Part shown: positions 1 through 5,472 of the stretch, one piece after another
How positions within the stretch are numbered: the stretch's first letter is position 1
How the letters are laid out: each line of letters begins with the position of its first letter
NCBI GenBank assembly: GCA_012800685.1
Contig: JAAZIT010000385.1
Span: 1-6,017, forward strand
Reading direction: 5' to 3'
Source: Clostridiales bacterium
GTDB taxonomy: Bacteria > Bacillota > Clostridia > Oscillospirales > Ruminococcaceae
DNA length: 6,017 nt
Notes under the pieces: generated by a model
The model's database searches: none
Told to the model about the DNA's origin: nothing
The model's input: the letters and a program-made list of their open reading frames with translations, nothing else
Made by a program: the position numbers and the translations under genes

Positions 1-680
1 TCACCAAAGCTTGGAGCTTCTGCCAAAGCAACGTTTCTTGGAATAAATGTATCAAATGCGTTTTTGGGAAAATGCTTGTTTACCTCAGCGACAACCATAC
101 TTGTTAACTTGTATCGAGAGCTATACATTGTAAATAGTATTCCCTCAATTTCTAGCTTAGGGTTATAGCTTTTCTTAATCTTTTTAATTGTGTCATCAAT
201 CTCAACCAATCCCTCAAGAGAAAGAAATTCGCATAAAATAGGAATTATTACCGAATCAGCGGCCGTTAGAGCATTAATGTTAAGAAGATTTAGTGTAGGA
301 GGACAATCGATTAATATGTAGTCATAGTCGTCCTTGACTGTTAGTATCTGCATTTTTAAACGTGCCGACCTATTTTCCATGTCTGCAATCTCATGCTCTG
401 CACCAGATAGCTTTTGTGACGTTGGCACTAGAGAGACACCCTTAAAGTTTGTTGCAACAATTGCCTCGACAAGTCTGCATTGACCTATTACAGCCTCATA
501 ACTTGTGTTTTTAATGCTCTTTTTTCTAACCCCAAAGCTTGTTGTAGTATTTCCCTGTGGGTCGAAATCCACAACTAAAACCTTTTTGTTCTTCTCACCA
601 AATGCCGCAGCCAGATTAACTACAGTGGTTGTTTTTCCCACTCCGCCTTTCTGGTTTGAAACTGCAATTATTCTTCCCAT
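1..680 (-). CDS. parA: ParA/Soj chromosome-partitioning ATPase (C-terminus cut off by window edge)
   Basis: This is the start of a ParA/Soj ATPase. Such proteins bind DNA non-specifically as ATP dimers and are released by ParB bound at parS, which drives origin segregation; in Bacillus, Soj also regulates DnaA. The frame stays open for 226 codons to the left edge without a stop. Seen: deviant Walker A KGGVGKTT at residues 11-18, with the signature lysine K11 and P-loop K16; the Walker A-prime stretch VVDFDPQGN at 36-44, with D40; and Walker B ILIDCPPTLNLL at 122-133, followed by NALTAADSVIIP. Soj proteins are usually about 250-260 residues, so roughly 25-35 are missing. The ATG at 680 is preceded by GGAG (692-689) at 8-nt spacing and gives the typical MGRIIAVSNQKGG N-terminus. 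The gene has its own strong promoter (848-876), separated from noc by a terminator. ParB is expected immediately to the left. No frameshift was seen. Confidence 0.97.
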   Translation of the reverse strand, partial: MGRIIAVSNQKGGVGKTTTVVNLAAAFGEKNKKVLVVDFDPQGNTTTSFGVRKKSIKNTSYEAVIGQCRLVEAIVATNFKGVSLVPTSQKLSGAEHEIADMENRSARLKMQILTVKDDYDYILIDCPPTLNLLNINALTAADSVIIPILCEFLSLEGLVEIDDTIKKIKKSYNPKLEIEGILFTMYSSRYKLTSMVVAEVNKHFPKNAFDTFIPRNVALAEAPSFG

Positions 681-742
681 AACATTTACTCCAAAATCCT
701 TATATTTTATGTGCTAAAATCTTTCAAATAAAAACAACATTA

Positions 743-771
743 CACAAACGCCTTAATAATAAGGTTTTGTG
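743..771 (-). other. Hairpin in the parA 5' leader
   Basis: The parA leader, about 160 nt from the predicted start site near 841 to the ATG at 680, contains an inverted repeat. The outer arms are CACAAA/TTTGTG and the inner arms CCTTA/TAAGG. It ends about 60 nt before the ATG. A T-rich stretch follows on the minus strand (TGTTTTTATTT), but the T-run is not directly at the stem, so an attenuator is possible but weak. It may only affect mRNA stability. Confidence 0.35.
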
Positions 772-847
772 CCAGTTTTAAACTCTTCAAGCAAAGCACA
801 CTCTTGTTTATAAATAATTATAATTAATTTTAACAAGCCCGCTTATT

Positions 848-876
848 ATTATAGCATAATTCTTTAAATTATTCAA
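848..876 (-). promoter_or_regulatory. Sigma-A promoter of parA with extended -10
   Basis: On the minus strand TTGAAT (876-871) is followed, after exactly 17 nt, by a perfect TATAAT (853-848). The TG of an extended -10 (TGC-TATAAT) lies just upstream of the -10. It sits only 32 nt downstream of the terminator/parS hairpin at 908-951, so parA is transcribed separately from noc. ParB loaded at the adjacent parS-like site could cover this promoter by spreading, which would give autoregulation of the par genes; that is inference. The predicted transcript start is near 841. Confidence 0.85.
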
Positions 877-907
877 CGTATTTAGGGATAACATAGCTTA
901 TTTAATC

Positions 908-951
908 AAAAAAGGCACTAGTCTGCTCCACATGGAGCAACTAATGCCTTT
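908..951 (-). terminator. Rho-independent terminator whose hairpin apex is a parS-like palindrome
   Basis: Read on the minus strand, AAAGGCATTAGT (951-940) pairs with ACTAGTGCCTTT (922-911). The only non-Watson-Crick pair is a U-G wobble in minus-strand RNA, which on the plus strand would be an A-C mismatch. The apex of the stem is the 16-bp palindrome at 924-939, and the hairpin is followed by six Ts (913-908). This ends transcripts coming from noc or from the candidate RNA at 1031-1194, just before the parA promoter. Confidence 0.85.
924..939. promoter_or_regulatory. parS-like palindrome, site 1 (CACATG-type core)
   Basis: TGCTCCACATGGAGCA resembles the bacterial parS consensus TGTTnCACGTGnAACA. 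It has C for T at position 3 with the matching G in the other arm, and an A in place of the central G. It is one of four related palindromes in this window and lies in the noc-parA spacer, 48 bp from the parA -35 box. It also forms the tip of the terminator hairpin, so selection for RNA pairing could contribute to its symmetry. The recurrence at three other places argues for a protein site. Confidence 0.65.
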
Positions 952-1030
952 ATAGAATTATTTAAATAAATATGCTTAATAGTTATATTGGGGTTTAATA
1001 GTAAAAACTTTAAACTCTTTACATACATTG

Positions 1031-1194
1031 GGGGCAAATCCCCTAAATTACAGCTTAGTTAATACTTCCGTAGTGTAAATCCCAAACACTGTATTACCTA
1101 AGCTGTTTCTTGCGTGAGTAGCATCTATATTGTCTTGCATGACAGCTCTCCACTGTGCCATGCAAGGAAAACCATAAGGGTTATGCTATCTAAT
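1031..1194 (-). ncRNA. Candidate structured RNA between noc and parA, family not recognised
   Basis: Read on the minus strand, this stretch folds into several consistent helices. TAGCAT (1188-1183) pairs with ATGCTA (1124-1119) and encloses two hairpins: AACC/GGTT (1182-1170), and CTTGCATG/CATGCAAG (1166-1159 with 1141-1134) extended by ACAG/CTGT with a GGAGAG-type loop. A long hairpin follows. CAGCTTAG (1105-1098) pairs with CTAAGCTG (1058-1051), continues through TAATAC/GTATTA and AGTGT/ACACT, and has a one-sided ACGGAA bulge. GGGG/CCCC (1043-1031) closes the set. The linkers are purine-rich (e.g. GCAAGAAA), as expected for the sense strand of an RNA. A strong minus-strand terminator lies downstream at 908-951. 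A possible extended -10, TGATAAAAT (1242-1234), lies upstream, with no good -35. No reading frame explains it. It lacks the motifs I know for tmRNA, RNase P, SRP RNA, T-boxes or cyclic-di-GMP riboswitches. It could instead be structured 3' UTR of noc. Confidence 0.45.
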
Positions 1195-1320
1195 AAGCAA
1201 GTATGTTAAAATTTTTACAGTATTTTAAATCACATTTTATCAGTTATAGTAAAATATATACTAAACTATTTTGTGTTTTACCATTTAACTTTATAAATAT
1301 TTAGCTGTTTAGTCTCTTAG

Positions 1321-1366
1321 CTATTAACTATTAATTTCCAACTATCAACTATCAACTACCAACTAA
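1321..1366. repeat. Short heptamer tandem repeats
   Basis: CTATTAA occurs twice in a row (1321-1334). After a 4-nt break, CAACTAT, CAACTAT, CAACTAC and CAACTAA follow (1339-1366). This is low-complexity sequence of a kind seen in AT-rich intergenic DNA; slippage is the likely origin. No function can be read from it. Confidence 0.75.
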
Positions 1367-1395
1367 CACACTGCACATCTATTTATAAGCATTTC

Positions 1396-1419
1396 CTGTA
1401 GCAATTCCCACCACTACAG
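1396..1419. other. Small inverted repeat downstream of noc
   Basis: CTGTAG (1396-1401) and CTACAG (1414-1419) form a perfect 6-bp stem with a 12-nt loop, 80 nt past the noc stop codon. There is no T-run on either strand, so it is not a standard terminator. It could be part of a structured noc 3' UTR. Confidence 0.3.
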
Positions 1420-1498
1420 TCTTAATCACTCACTCTCCAAAGTATTGATTACACACAAAATGCTTTATTTAAGGGCTTTTAAAGTTGCTAATTAATAA

Positions 1499-2338
1499 CT
1501 AAATAGCTTTTGCTTCAGATTTTTCGGTGTTTTTAGGTACTGTTATTAAGATTTGTATGTCGTCTCCGCTGTCCACTTTTTTGGACTGGACATCAACTCC
1601 AGCAAGCTTAATAATATCAACTGCTTTATTTATTGTCTTCATAAAAAGCCTTATGTCTTTAAAACAAGCTGGCATTTTCTTTGCTTGTCCAGACTTTCTG
1701 TCCTCTAAAAGACTTTGTATGTAGCTCTCGGTTTTTTCAACATTTAAACTTCCCTTTGCAATCTTTTCAAGCACATCTATTCTTGTTTCATAGTCATTTA
1801 TCTTAATTAACGCTCTGGCATGACGCTCTGTTAGCTTAAGACCTGTTATTATGTGCTTCTCGTCACTTGATAGCCTTAATAGTCTAAGCTTGTTAGCAAC
1901 TGTTGATTGAGCCATGCCAAGCTTAATTGCTGCGTCCTCTTGTGTCATTCCGTAGATATCAATCATTTGCGAGATAGCCTCAGCTTCCTCAAAAAAGCTT
2001 AAATCTTCTCTCTGTATGTTTTCAACAAGTGCTAAAAGTGCCGATGTGCGTTCTGTTACGTTCAAAACAATTGAAGGGATGTATTTTAACCCAGCAATCC
2101 TCGCTGCACGAAGCCGTCTTTCTCCTGAAATAAGCTGGTAATTTTCGTCAGCTATCCTTCTTACCGTTATAGGCTGCAATATTCCGTCCTGTAATATACT
2201 TTTCGCCAACTGAGTTAAATCTCCAGTATTAAAGTATTTTCGTGGTTGATTGGGATTTGGCTTTATGTAACCAATGTGTATCTCTATTACCTTGTTAATT
2301 TCTTTTTCTTTTTTCTTGTTTGATAAAAAAAGTGCCAT
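1499..2338 (-). CDS. noc: Noc-type ParB-family nucleoid occlusion protein
   Basis: This 279-residue protein belongs to the ParB/Noc CTP-switch family. Seen: NPNQPRKYF (28-36), the CTP-binding GERRLRAAR (72-80) and ENIQREDL (106-113), then the helix-turn-helix around MTQEDAAIKLGMAQSTVANKL (131-151), followed by LTERHARAL (169-177) and a C-terminal dimerisation region. QSTVANKLRLL and TERHARAL match Bacillus Noc rather than ParB/Spo0J. Noc binds scattered DNA sites and the membrane, blocking division over the nucleoid. The N-terminus MALFLSNKKKEKEINK could be a short membrane-targeting segment: hydrophobic L3, F4 and L5, then lysines. The start chosen is ATG 2338, because AAGGA (2352-2348) lies 9 nt upstream; the longer frame from TTG 2356 would place this ribosome binding site inside the gene and has none of its own. 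The neighbours rsmG and parA support the call. A plain second ParB is the alternative. Confidence 0.9.
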   Translation of the reverse strand: MALFLSNKKKEKEINKVIEIHIGYIKPNPNQPRKYFNTGDLTQLAKSILQDGILQPITVRRIADENYQLISGERRLRAARIAGLKYIPSIVLNVTERTSALLALVENIQREDLSFFEEAEAISQMIDIYGMTQEDAAIKLGMAQSTVANKLRLLRLSSDEKHIITGLKLTERHARALIKINDYETRIDVLEKIAKGSLNVEKTESYIQSLLEDRKSGQAKKMPACFKDIRLFMKTINKAVDIIKLAGVDVQSKKVDSGDDIQILITVPKNTEKSEAKAI

Positions 2339-2441
2339 TTTAAACAGTCCTTTCAATTAAAGTTATTTTCATTTGTAACGTCAAATCACAAAAGTGTTCC
2401 GAAGATACGCAATCTTTTTACCTTTTCTTTCCTTAAGTATG

Positions 2442-2470
2442 ATTATATCAGATTAAAAACAACTAATAAA
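2442..2470 (-). promoter_or_regulatory. Probable noc promoter with extended -10
   Basis: On the minus strand TATAAT (2447-2442) is perfect and is preceded by TG one base upstream (2450-2449). The -35 region is poor (TTTATT at 2470-2465, 17-nt spacing), which an extended -10 can tolerate. It lies downstream of the terminator at 2509-2550, so noc is transcribed apart from the rsmG-side genes. The predicted leader is about 97 nt and includes a small hairpin, AAGAT/ATCTT (2402-2416). Confidence 0.7.
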
Positions 2471-2508
2471 CCACAATCGTACACAAAATTACCCCAAAAT
2501 TCGAAATT

Positions 2509-2550
2509 AAAAAAGGTTATTCGAGGAATAATTCCTAAAATAGCCTTTTT
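2509..2550 (-). terminator. Rho-independent terminator between the membrane-protein gene and noc
   Basis: On the minus strand AAAAAGG (2550-2544) pairs with CCTTTTT at the other end. TATT/AATA and AGGAA/TTCCT close a UUA loop inside, with one C-A mismatch and a small internal loop. Six Ts finish the minus-strand side; the plus-strand side ends in five Ts, so it could act in both directions. It lies about 127 nt after the stop codon at 2677 and ends the transcript from the rsmG side. Confidence 0.85.
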
Positions 2551-2676
2551 ATTTGTTCTTTTATAAATTATATTGTCGATGTTTGAACTAAACTTTTACT
2601 ATATCTTCTTCTAAATGGATACTATTTGTCAAAATTATAACTAAACCCATAGCCTTTACACAGACTTAGTCCTGAT

Positions 2677-3522
2677 CTACTGATATTTATTTTTTGAAAA
2701 CTTTTCTTTAAAACTTTTTTCAATGTCTTCAATTGAATTTCGATAAGCTGGCATATATGAGGCCTTTGCCTTATTTAAATACATTACACTCTTTTTGTAA
2801 TCCCCAAGTCCAATGTAATTTTCAGCTAAAAACGCATTATAAACCACATTGTGGTTAGCTATATTTTCAGGTTCAATGGTTAATAAAATATCAATAGAAC
2901 CCTGATAATTATTTATAAAGGTGTTATATGACACCTGAACTAACTTTATCATAACATTATATCCCTCTAGCTCTGAAAACTCTTGTATATATGGCTGAAG
3001 TATTTCCAATACCTCTTCACTTCTTTTTCTATCCTCTAATAGAATGTTGAGTTTTAATTGAACAATGTAGTAGGTTAAATAAAATAGTTTATCTGAGCCC
3101 CCTTGTGATTTGTTATTAACAGCGTTAGCTTCTATTTTATCTAAAGCAAAACCAGCTTTTTTAGCATCTCTAAGGGAGCAATACATATCCGCCGCCGCTA
3201 ATAGCATGTTGTTTCTATGGGCAGCACTTTTTGATGACTGAACTAGCTCTATAATAGAGTCAGCAATTTCCATTGTTGGACCTTCAGTTTCAACACGATT
3301 AATTAACTTGGCAAATCCCTTACTATTTCCAGTATAGATAAATAATGTTATCCGGTTAAATATCATAGACATAGCTAGTGACACTAAAACGCAGGTGACA
3401 ATACCAGCTACGTAGCTAAAGGACATTGATGCTTTTAATATGAGCATAATAGGCATACAAAGGCAAAAGAACACAGCCCACCAAACTCCAATTACTTGGA
3501 ATGCCATTTTAAACCTCTTCAC
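2677..3522 (-). CDS. Membrane-anchored helical-repeat (TPR-like) protein, function unknown
   Basis: I do not recognise this 281-residue protein. Two hydrophobic stretches at about residues 8-29 (rich in W, F, C, L, M) and 36-55 look like a transmembrane hairpin. Positive residues at the N-terminus (KRFK) and R57 after the second segment suggest that both ends are cytoplasmic. The rest is alpha-helical with TPR-like spacing, for example LLAAADMYCSLRDAKKAGFALDKI (first hundred-odd residues) and, near the end, VYNAFLAENYIGLGDYKKSVMYLNKAKA followed by AYR. It is probably a scaffold or adaptor at the inner membrane face. The start chosen is GTG 3522: GGGAGG (3536-3531) lies 8 nt upstream. The longer frame from TTG 3567 has no ribosome binding site and would place extra charged residues before the membrane hairpin. 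It starts 86 nt after rsmG with no visible terminator between, so co-transcription is likely; a TTGACA at 3567-3562 lacks a good -10. Confidence 0.8.
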   Translation of the reverse strand: MKRFKMAFQVIGVWWAVFFCLCMPIMLILKASMSFSYVAGIVTCVLVSLAMSMIFNRITLFIYTGNSKGFAKLINRVETEGPTMEIADSIIELVQSSKSAAHRNNMLLAAADMYCSLRDAKKAGFALDKIEANAVNNKSQGGSDKLFYLTYYIVQLKLNILLEDRKRSEEVLEILQPYIQEFSELEGYNVMIKLVQVSYNTFINNYQGSIDILLTIEPENIANHNVVYNAFLAENYIGLGDYKKSVMYLNKAKASYMPAYRNSIEDIEKSFKEKFSKNKYQ

Positions 3523-3608
3523 TATAATTACCTCCCTTAACCATTTACATATATTTACAATTGTCAACCGAGATTAACAAAATACTTAAATATAATGCAA
3601 TACTCACC

Positions 3609-4337
3609 CTATAAAGGTTTTTTCTTCATTTGCCCTTTGTTTCGTGGGTATTTCGCTGGTGTTGCCGATACTTTCTTGATTACGATTACTGTTCTTCCGT
3701 CACCATTGGGGAGTGTGTATTCTTTTATTTCTTGAATCATTCCGCCCAAGGTTTTTATAGCTGATTTTGCTTTGTTAGCCTCTTCTGTTCCTGCTGAACC
3801 CTTTAACGCTATGAAATAGCCACCTTTTTTCACAAGAGGAAGGCAATACTCACATAAATCCGATAGGTTTGCAACCGCCCTCGCCGTTGCAATGTCAAAT
3901 TTTTCTCTATACTCAGATTTATTTCCCAGTTCCTCAGCTCTACCATGTATACAGGTAGCCTTTAGCAAAAGCTCATTAGAAATACTTTCGAGAAACTTAA
4001 TTCGTTTATTAAGACTGTCAAGTAGAGTTAAGTTTAAACTTTCATCAACTATTTTTAGTGGACAAGAGGGAAACCCTGCCCCAGTCCCAACATCAATAAT
4101 AGTTTTATTCATAAATTCATTAGTGCCTAATCCGCCTTTTATTAAAGCGAAAGGCATAACCGAGTCTAAAAAGTGTTTTTCGCATACCTCTTTAGGCTCA
4201 GTAATGGCAGTTAAATTTATTTTCTCATTCCATTCCACCAAAAGCTTAGCGTATTTATCAAAGCTTTCAAGCTGATTTTCATTCAGAGTTATTTCTATAT
4301 GTTTAAATAGCTCTTTTAAATATATTTTATCTATCAT
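3609..4337 (-). CDS. rsmG: 16S rRNA (guanine527-N7)-methyltransferase RsmG (GidB)
   Basis: RsmG transfers a methyl group from S-adenosylmethionine to N7 of G527 in the 530 loop of 16S rRNA, in the 30S subunit. The 242-residue length is normal for the family. Seen: the N-terminal helical cap ending in WNEKINLTAIT (36-46), HFLDSV (55-60), the SAM-binding IIDVGTGAGFP (80-90), the acidic end of the second strand in LLDSLNKRIKFL (105-116), GRAEEL, DIATARAVANLSDLCEYCLPLVKKGGYFIALKG, and the conserved C-terminal pattern ATPAKYPRNKGQMKKKPL. The usual GTGAGFPGIPLKI is GTGAGFPSCPLKI here, a mild variation. ATG 4337 is preferred: GAGG (4346-4343) lies 5 nt upstream. An in-frame GTG at 4343 overlaps that ribosome binding site and is implausible. 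A parS-like palindrome ends 3 nt before the ribosome binding site. The usual upstream partner mnmG is absent from at least 1.67 kb. Confidence 0.97.
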   Translation of the reverse strand: MIDKIYLKELFKHIEITLNENQLESFDKYAKLLVEWNEKINLTAITEPKEVCEKHFLDSVMPFALIKGGLGTNEFMNKTIIDVGTGAGFPSCPLKIVDESLNLTLLDSLNKRIKFLESISNELLLKATCIHGRAEELGNKSEYREKFDIATARAVANLSDLCEYCLPLVKKGGYFIALKGSAGTEEANKAKSAIKTLGGMIQEIKEYTLPNGDGRTVIVIKKVSATPAKYPRNKGQMKKKPL

Positions 4338-4349
4338 TTCCACCTCAAA

Positions 4350-4365
4350 TGCTCCACGTGGAGCG
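4350..4365. promoter_or_regulatory. parS-like palindrome, site 2, in the rsmG leader
   Basis: TGCTCCACGTGGAGCG has a perfect 14-bp palindromic core (4351-4364) and the canonical CACGTG centre of parS; only the last outer base departs from the other copies. Flanking CAAAT (4346-4350) and ATTTG (4368-4372) extend the symmetry. In rsmG mRNA it would form a hairpin just before the ribosome binding site, so both ParB binding to DNA and RNA folding could affect rsmG. Directly beside it are near-repeats of 10 bp (TGTATTAATT, TGTATTAGTT; 4371-4390). Confidence 0.75.
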
Positions 4366-4461
4366 AAATTTGTATTAATTTGTATTAGTTTGTTACGTTT
4401 TCGTTATTTTTATGTTTTAATTCTTTTATGCTTTGCTTTTTAATTGCATGGTTTATTTTTA

Positions 4462-4491
4462 AGTATAGCATTTCACATACATTAATTTGAA
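4462..4491 (-). promoter_or_regulatory. Probable rsmG promoter with extended -10
   Basis: On the minus strand TATACT (4467-4462) is preceded by TGC, giving an extended -10, and TTCAAA (4491-4486) stands 18 nt upstream as a 4/6 match to the -35 consensus. The predicted start is near 4455, which leaves a leader of about 118 nt containing parS-like site 2. The -35 box overlaps the left end of the tandem 185-bp repeat. Confidence 0.65.
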
Positions 4492-4855
4492 TTTTTTTAA
4501 AAAAGTTCAGTTGCCCTGATTAGTCTTAAGTGTTTTTATTTAACAACTTAGGATTGTCATATTAAAGCCTAACCAATGCAAATTCTAGCGTTTAATACCA
4601 TTAGTTCCTGATTTATAATATTTTCGATGTAAAATAGCTATTACTAAATGTTATTAGCTTTCTCACTAAAATTGAATTTTTTAAAAAAGTTCAGTTGACC
4701 TGATTGATCTTAAGTGTTTTTATTTGACAACTAAGGATTGCCATATTAAAGCCTAACCAATGCGAATTCTAGCGTTTAATACCATTAGTTCCTGATTTAT
4801 AATATTCTCGATGTAAAATGGCTATTACTAAATGTTATTAGCTATCTCACTAAAA
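4487..4855. repeat. Tandem duplication of a 184/185-bp non-coding unit
   Basis: Copy 1 (4487-4671) and copy 2 (4672-4855) abut exactly. By eye they differ at about ten substitutions and one T in a T-run, so they are roughly 94% identical. Each begins with an AT-rich near-palindrome (TGAA, T-run, A-run, GTTCA) and ends CTCACTAAAA. Differences are spread evenly and include no obvious codon pattern, and neither copy carries an open frame. The unit contains no parS-like site. It is a decaying local duplication; whether it has a DNA-binding or structural role cannot be told. Confidence 0.93.
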
Positions 4856-4870
4856 ATGTCAGGTGTAATA

Positions 4871-4906
4871 GTTATAGTTCTAGTTCTAGTTATAGTTATA
4901 GTTATA
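4871..4906. repeat. Hexamer tandem repeat (GTTATA/GTTCTA)
   Basis: Six consecutive 6-bp units run GTTATA, GTTCTA, GTTCTA, GTTATA, GTTATA, GTTATA, followed by a degenerate GTTGAA. Further degenerate AACTAA/AAGCTA-like repeats continue to about 5040. It is simple sequence, likely generated by slippage, and useful mainly as a potential length-variable site. Confidence 0.8.
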
Positions 4907-5160
4907 GTTGAAGCTGGAGTAAAATTCAGATTGAAGGTTAAATAGTTAGGTTTGTGCCGGTACTCATAATGAGCTAAAGGTTAAAAGTTATAACTAAAGC
5001 TAAAGCTAGTAGTAAAACTTATACTAAAATCAAAACTAGGCGCAAAGCCTATAATAAAGCAAAATTCTTGACCGAAATCACTACAATTATACCTAATTAA
5101 GACTAACCGACGCCATAGCTACATTAAAACTAAATACAATTACAGGACTATGGTTATAAA

Positions 5161-5267
5161 AATGCCTTTACTAGGAATCCACCCGAATCAAAACTAATAA
5201 TTAATCTAAGAGACTATATTTATAGTTTTACCAATAACTAAACTTGTAATTAACTATAAAGGCATTA
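5161..5267. repeat. Inverted-repeat segment resembling a shortened noc-parA spacer
   Basis: AATGCCTTTA (5161-5170) and TAAAGGCATT (5257-5266) form a perfect 10-bp inverted repeat around an 86-bp centre. CTAAGAGACTA (5206-5216) and TATAAAGGCATTA (5255-5267) also occur, in the same order, on the minus strand of the noc-parA spacer (1320-1310 and 956-944). Flanking bases match with gaps: TAATA/TTAAT before the first motif, ATATTTATA after it, and CCAATA...ACTA before the second. This suggests an inverted, internally deleted relative of the spacer that has lost the candidate RNA. The alignment is by eye. Confidence 0.4.
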
Positions 5268-5277
5268 CCTACTGCAC

Positions 5278-5340
5278 GCTATGCTAACACTAAGCACCGA
5301 CATTAAAGTCTTGTCTATAGGTATAATTAGTATGCATAGC
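5278..5340. other. Large imperfect inverted repeat
   Basis: GCTATGC (5278-5284) pairs with GCATAGC (5334-5340), and the pairing can continue inwards through TAACACTAA/TTAGTAT with small bulges. A second small stem, GAC/GTC, lies within. The result is a hairpin of about 63 nt. There is no T-run directly after it on either strand. It could be a structured RNA element or a decayed repeat end. Confidence 0.4.
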
Positions 5341-5352
5341 CTAAACGCTTCT

Positions 5353-5368
5353 CTAAAAATATTTTTAG
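5353..5368. other. AT-rich 16-bp perfect palindrome
   Basis: CTAAAAATATTTTTAG is a perfect palindrome. The stem is too AT-rich and lacks a loop, so a terminator is unlikely. In sequence this AT-rich such palindromes can arise by chance. Confidence 0.4.
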
Positions 5369-5472
5369 TTTTAAACAACATTATAGCTAGAAACCTTATA
5401 ATTGATAATCAACTTATTTATTTTCGCTTTAGTATATATGACCTATGTAAACTTTAGATTAAAACACCTAAA

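Larger units (their letters stand above)
1195..1498. other. Gene-free, AT-rich part of the noc-parA spacer
   Basis: No credible open frame is present. It contains the heptamer repeats at 1321-1366, a hairpin at 1396-1419, and a weak promoter-like extended -10 on the minus strand (1242-1234) that could serve the candidate RNA. No clear terminator with a T-run follows the noc stop codon, so noc transcripts may read on to the terminator at 908-951. Part of this stretch (about 1288-1335) resembles sequence at 5190-5230 in inverted orientation. Confidence 0.6.

Noticed and set aside
505..717. Plus-strand open frame of 70 codons
   Set aside because: It is antisense to the 5' end of parA, covering the Walker A region, with no independent support.
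881..895. Possible DnaA box (minus strand TTATCCCTA)
   Set aside because: It matches TTATCCACA at only 7 of 9 positions, is isolated, and has no neighbouring boxes or AT-rich unwinding repeats arranged as in an origin.
1031..1194. Known RNA families: tmRNA, RNase P RNA, SRP RNA, T-box, cyclic-di-GMP riboswitch
   Set aside because: None of their characteristic conserved segments could be found on either strand, so the candidate is left unnamed.
1527..1724. Plus-strand open frame of 65 codons
   Set aside because: It is antisense to the 3' part of noc and resembles no protein I know.
3562..3567. Perfect TTGACA -35 box before the membrane-protein gene
   Set aside because: No acceptable -10 hexamer lies 16-18 nt downstream, so a promoter call is not supported.
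3892..4275. Plus-strand open frame of 127 codons
   Set aside because: It lies wholly antisense to rsmG, whose family motifs are clear, and the encoded sequence is serine/leucine-rich as expected for a shadow frame. No ribosome binding site supports it.
4487..4906. CRISPR array
   Set aside because: The 184/185-bp units are near-identical throughout with no unique spacers, and the hexamers are simple sequence. No cas gene is present.
4860..5400. Remnant of a transposase or other gene
   Set aside because: No frame gave a recognisable protein stretch; the composition is degenerate AT-rich simple repeats.
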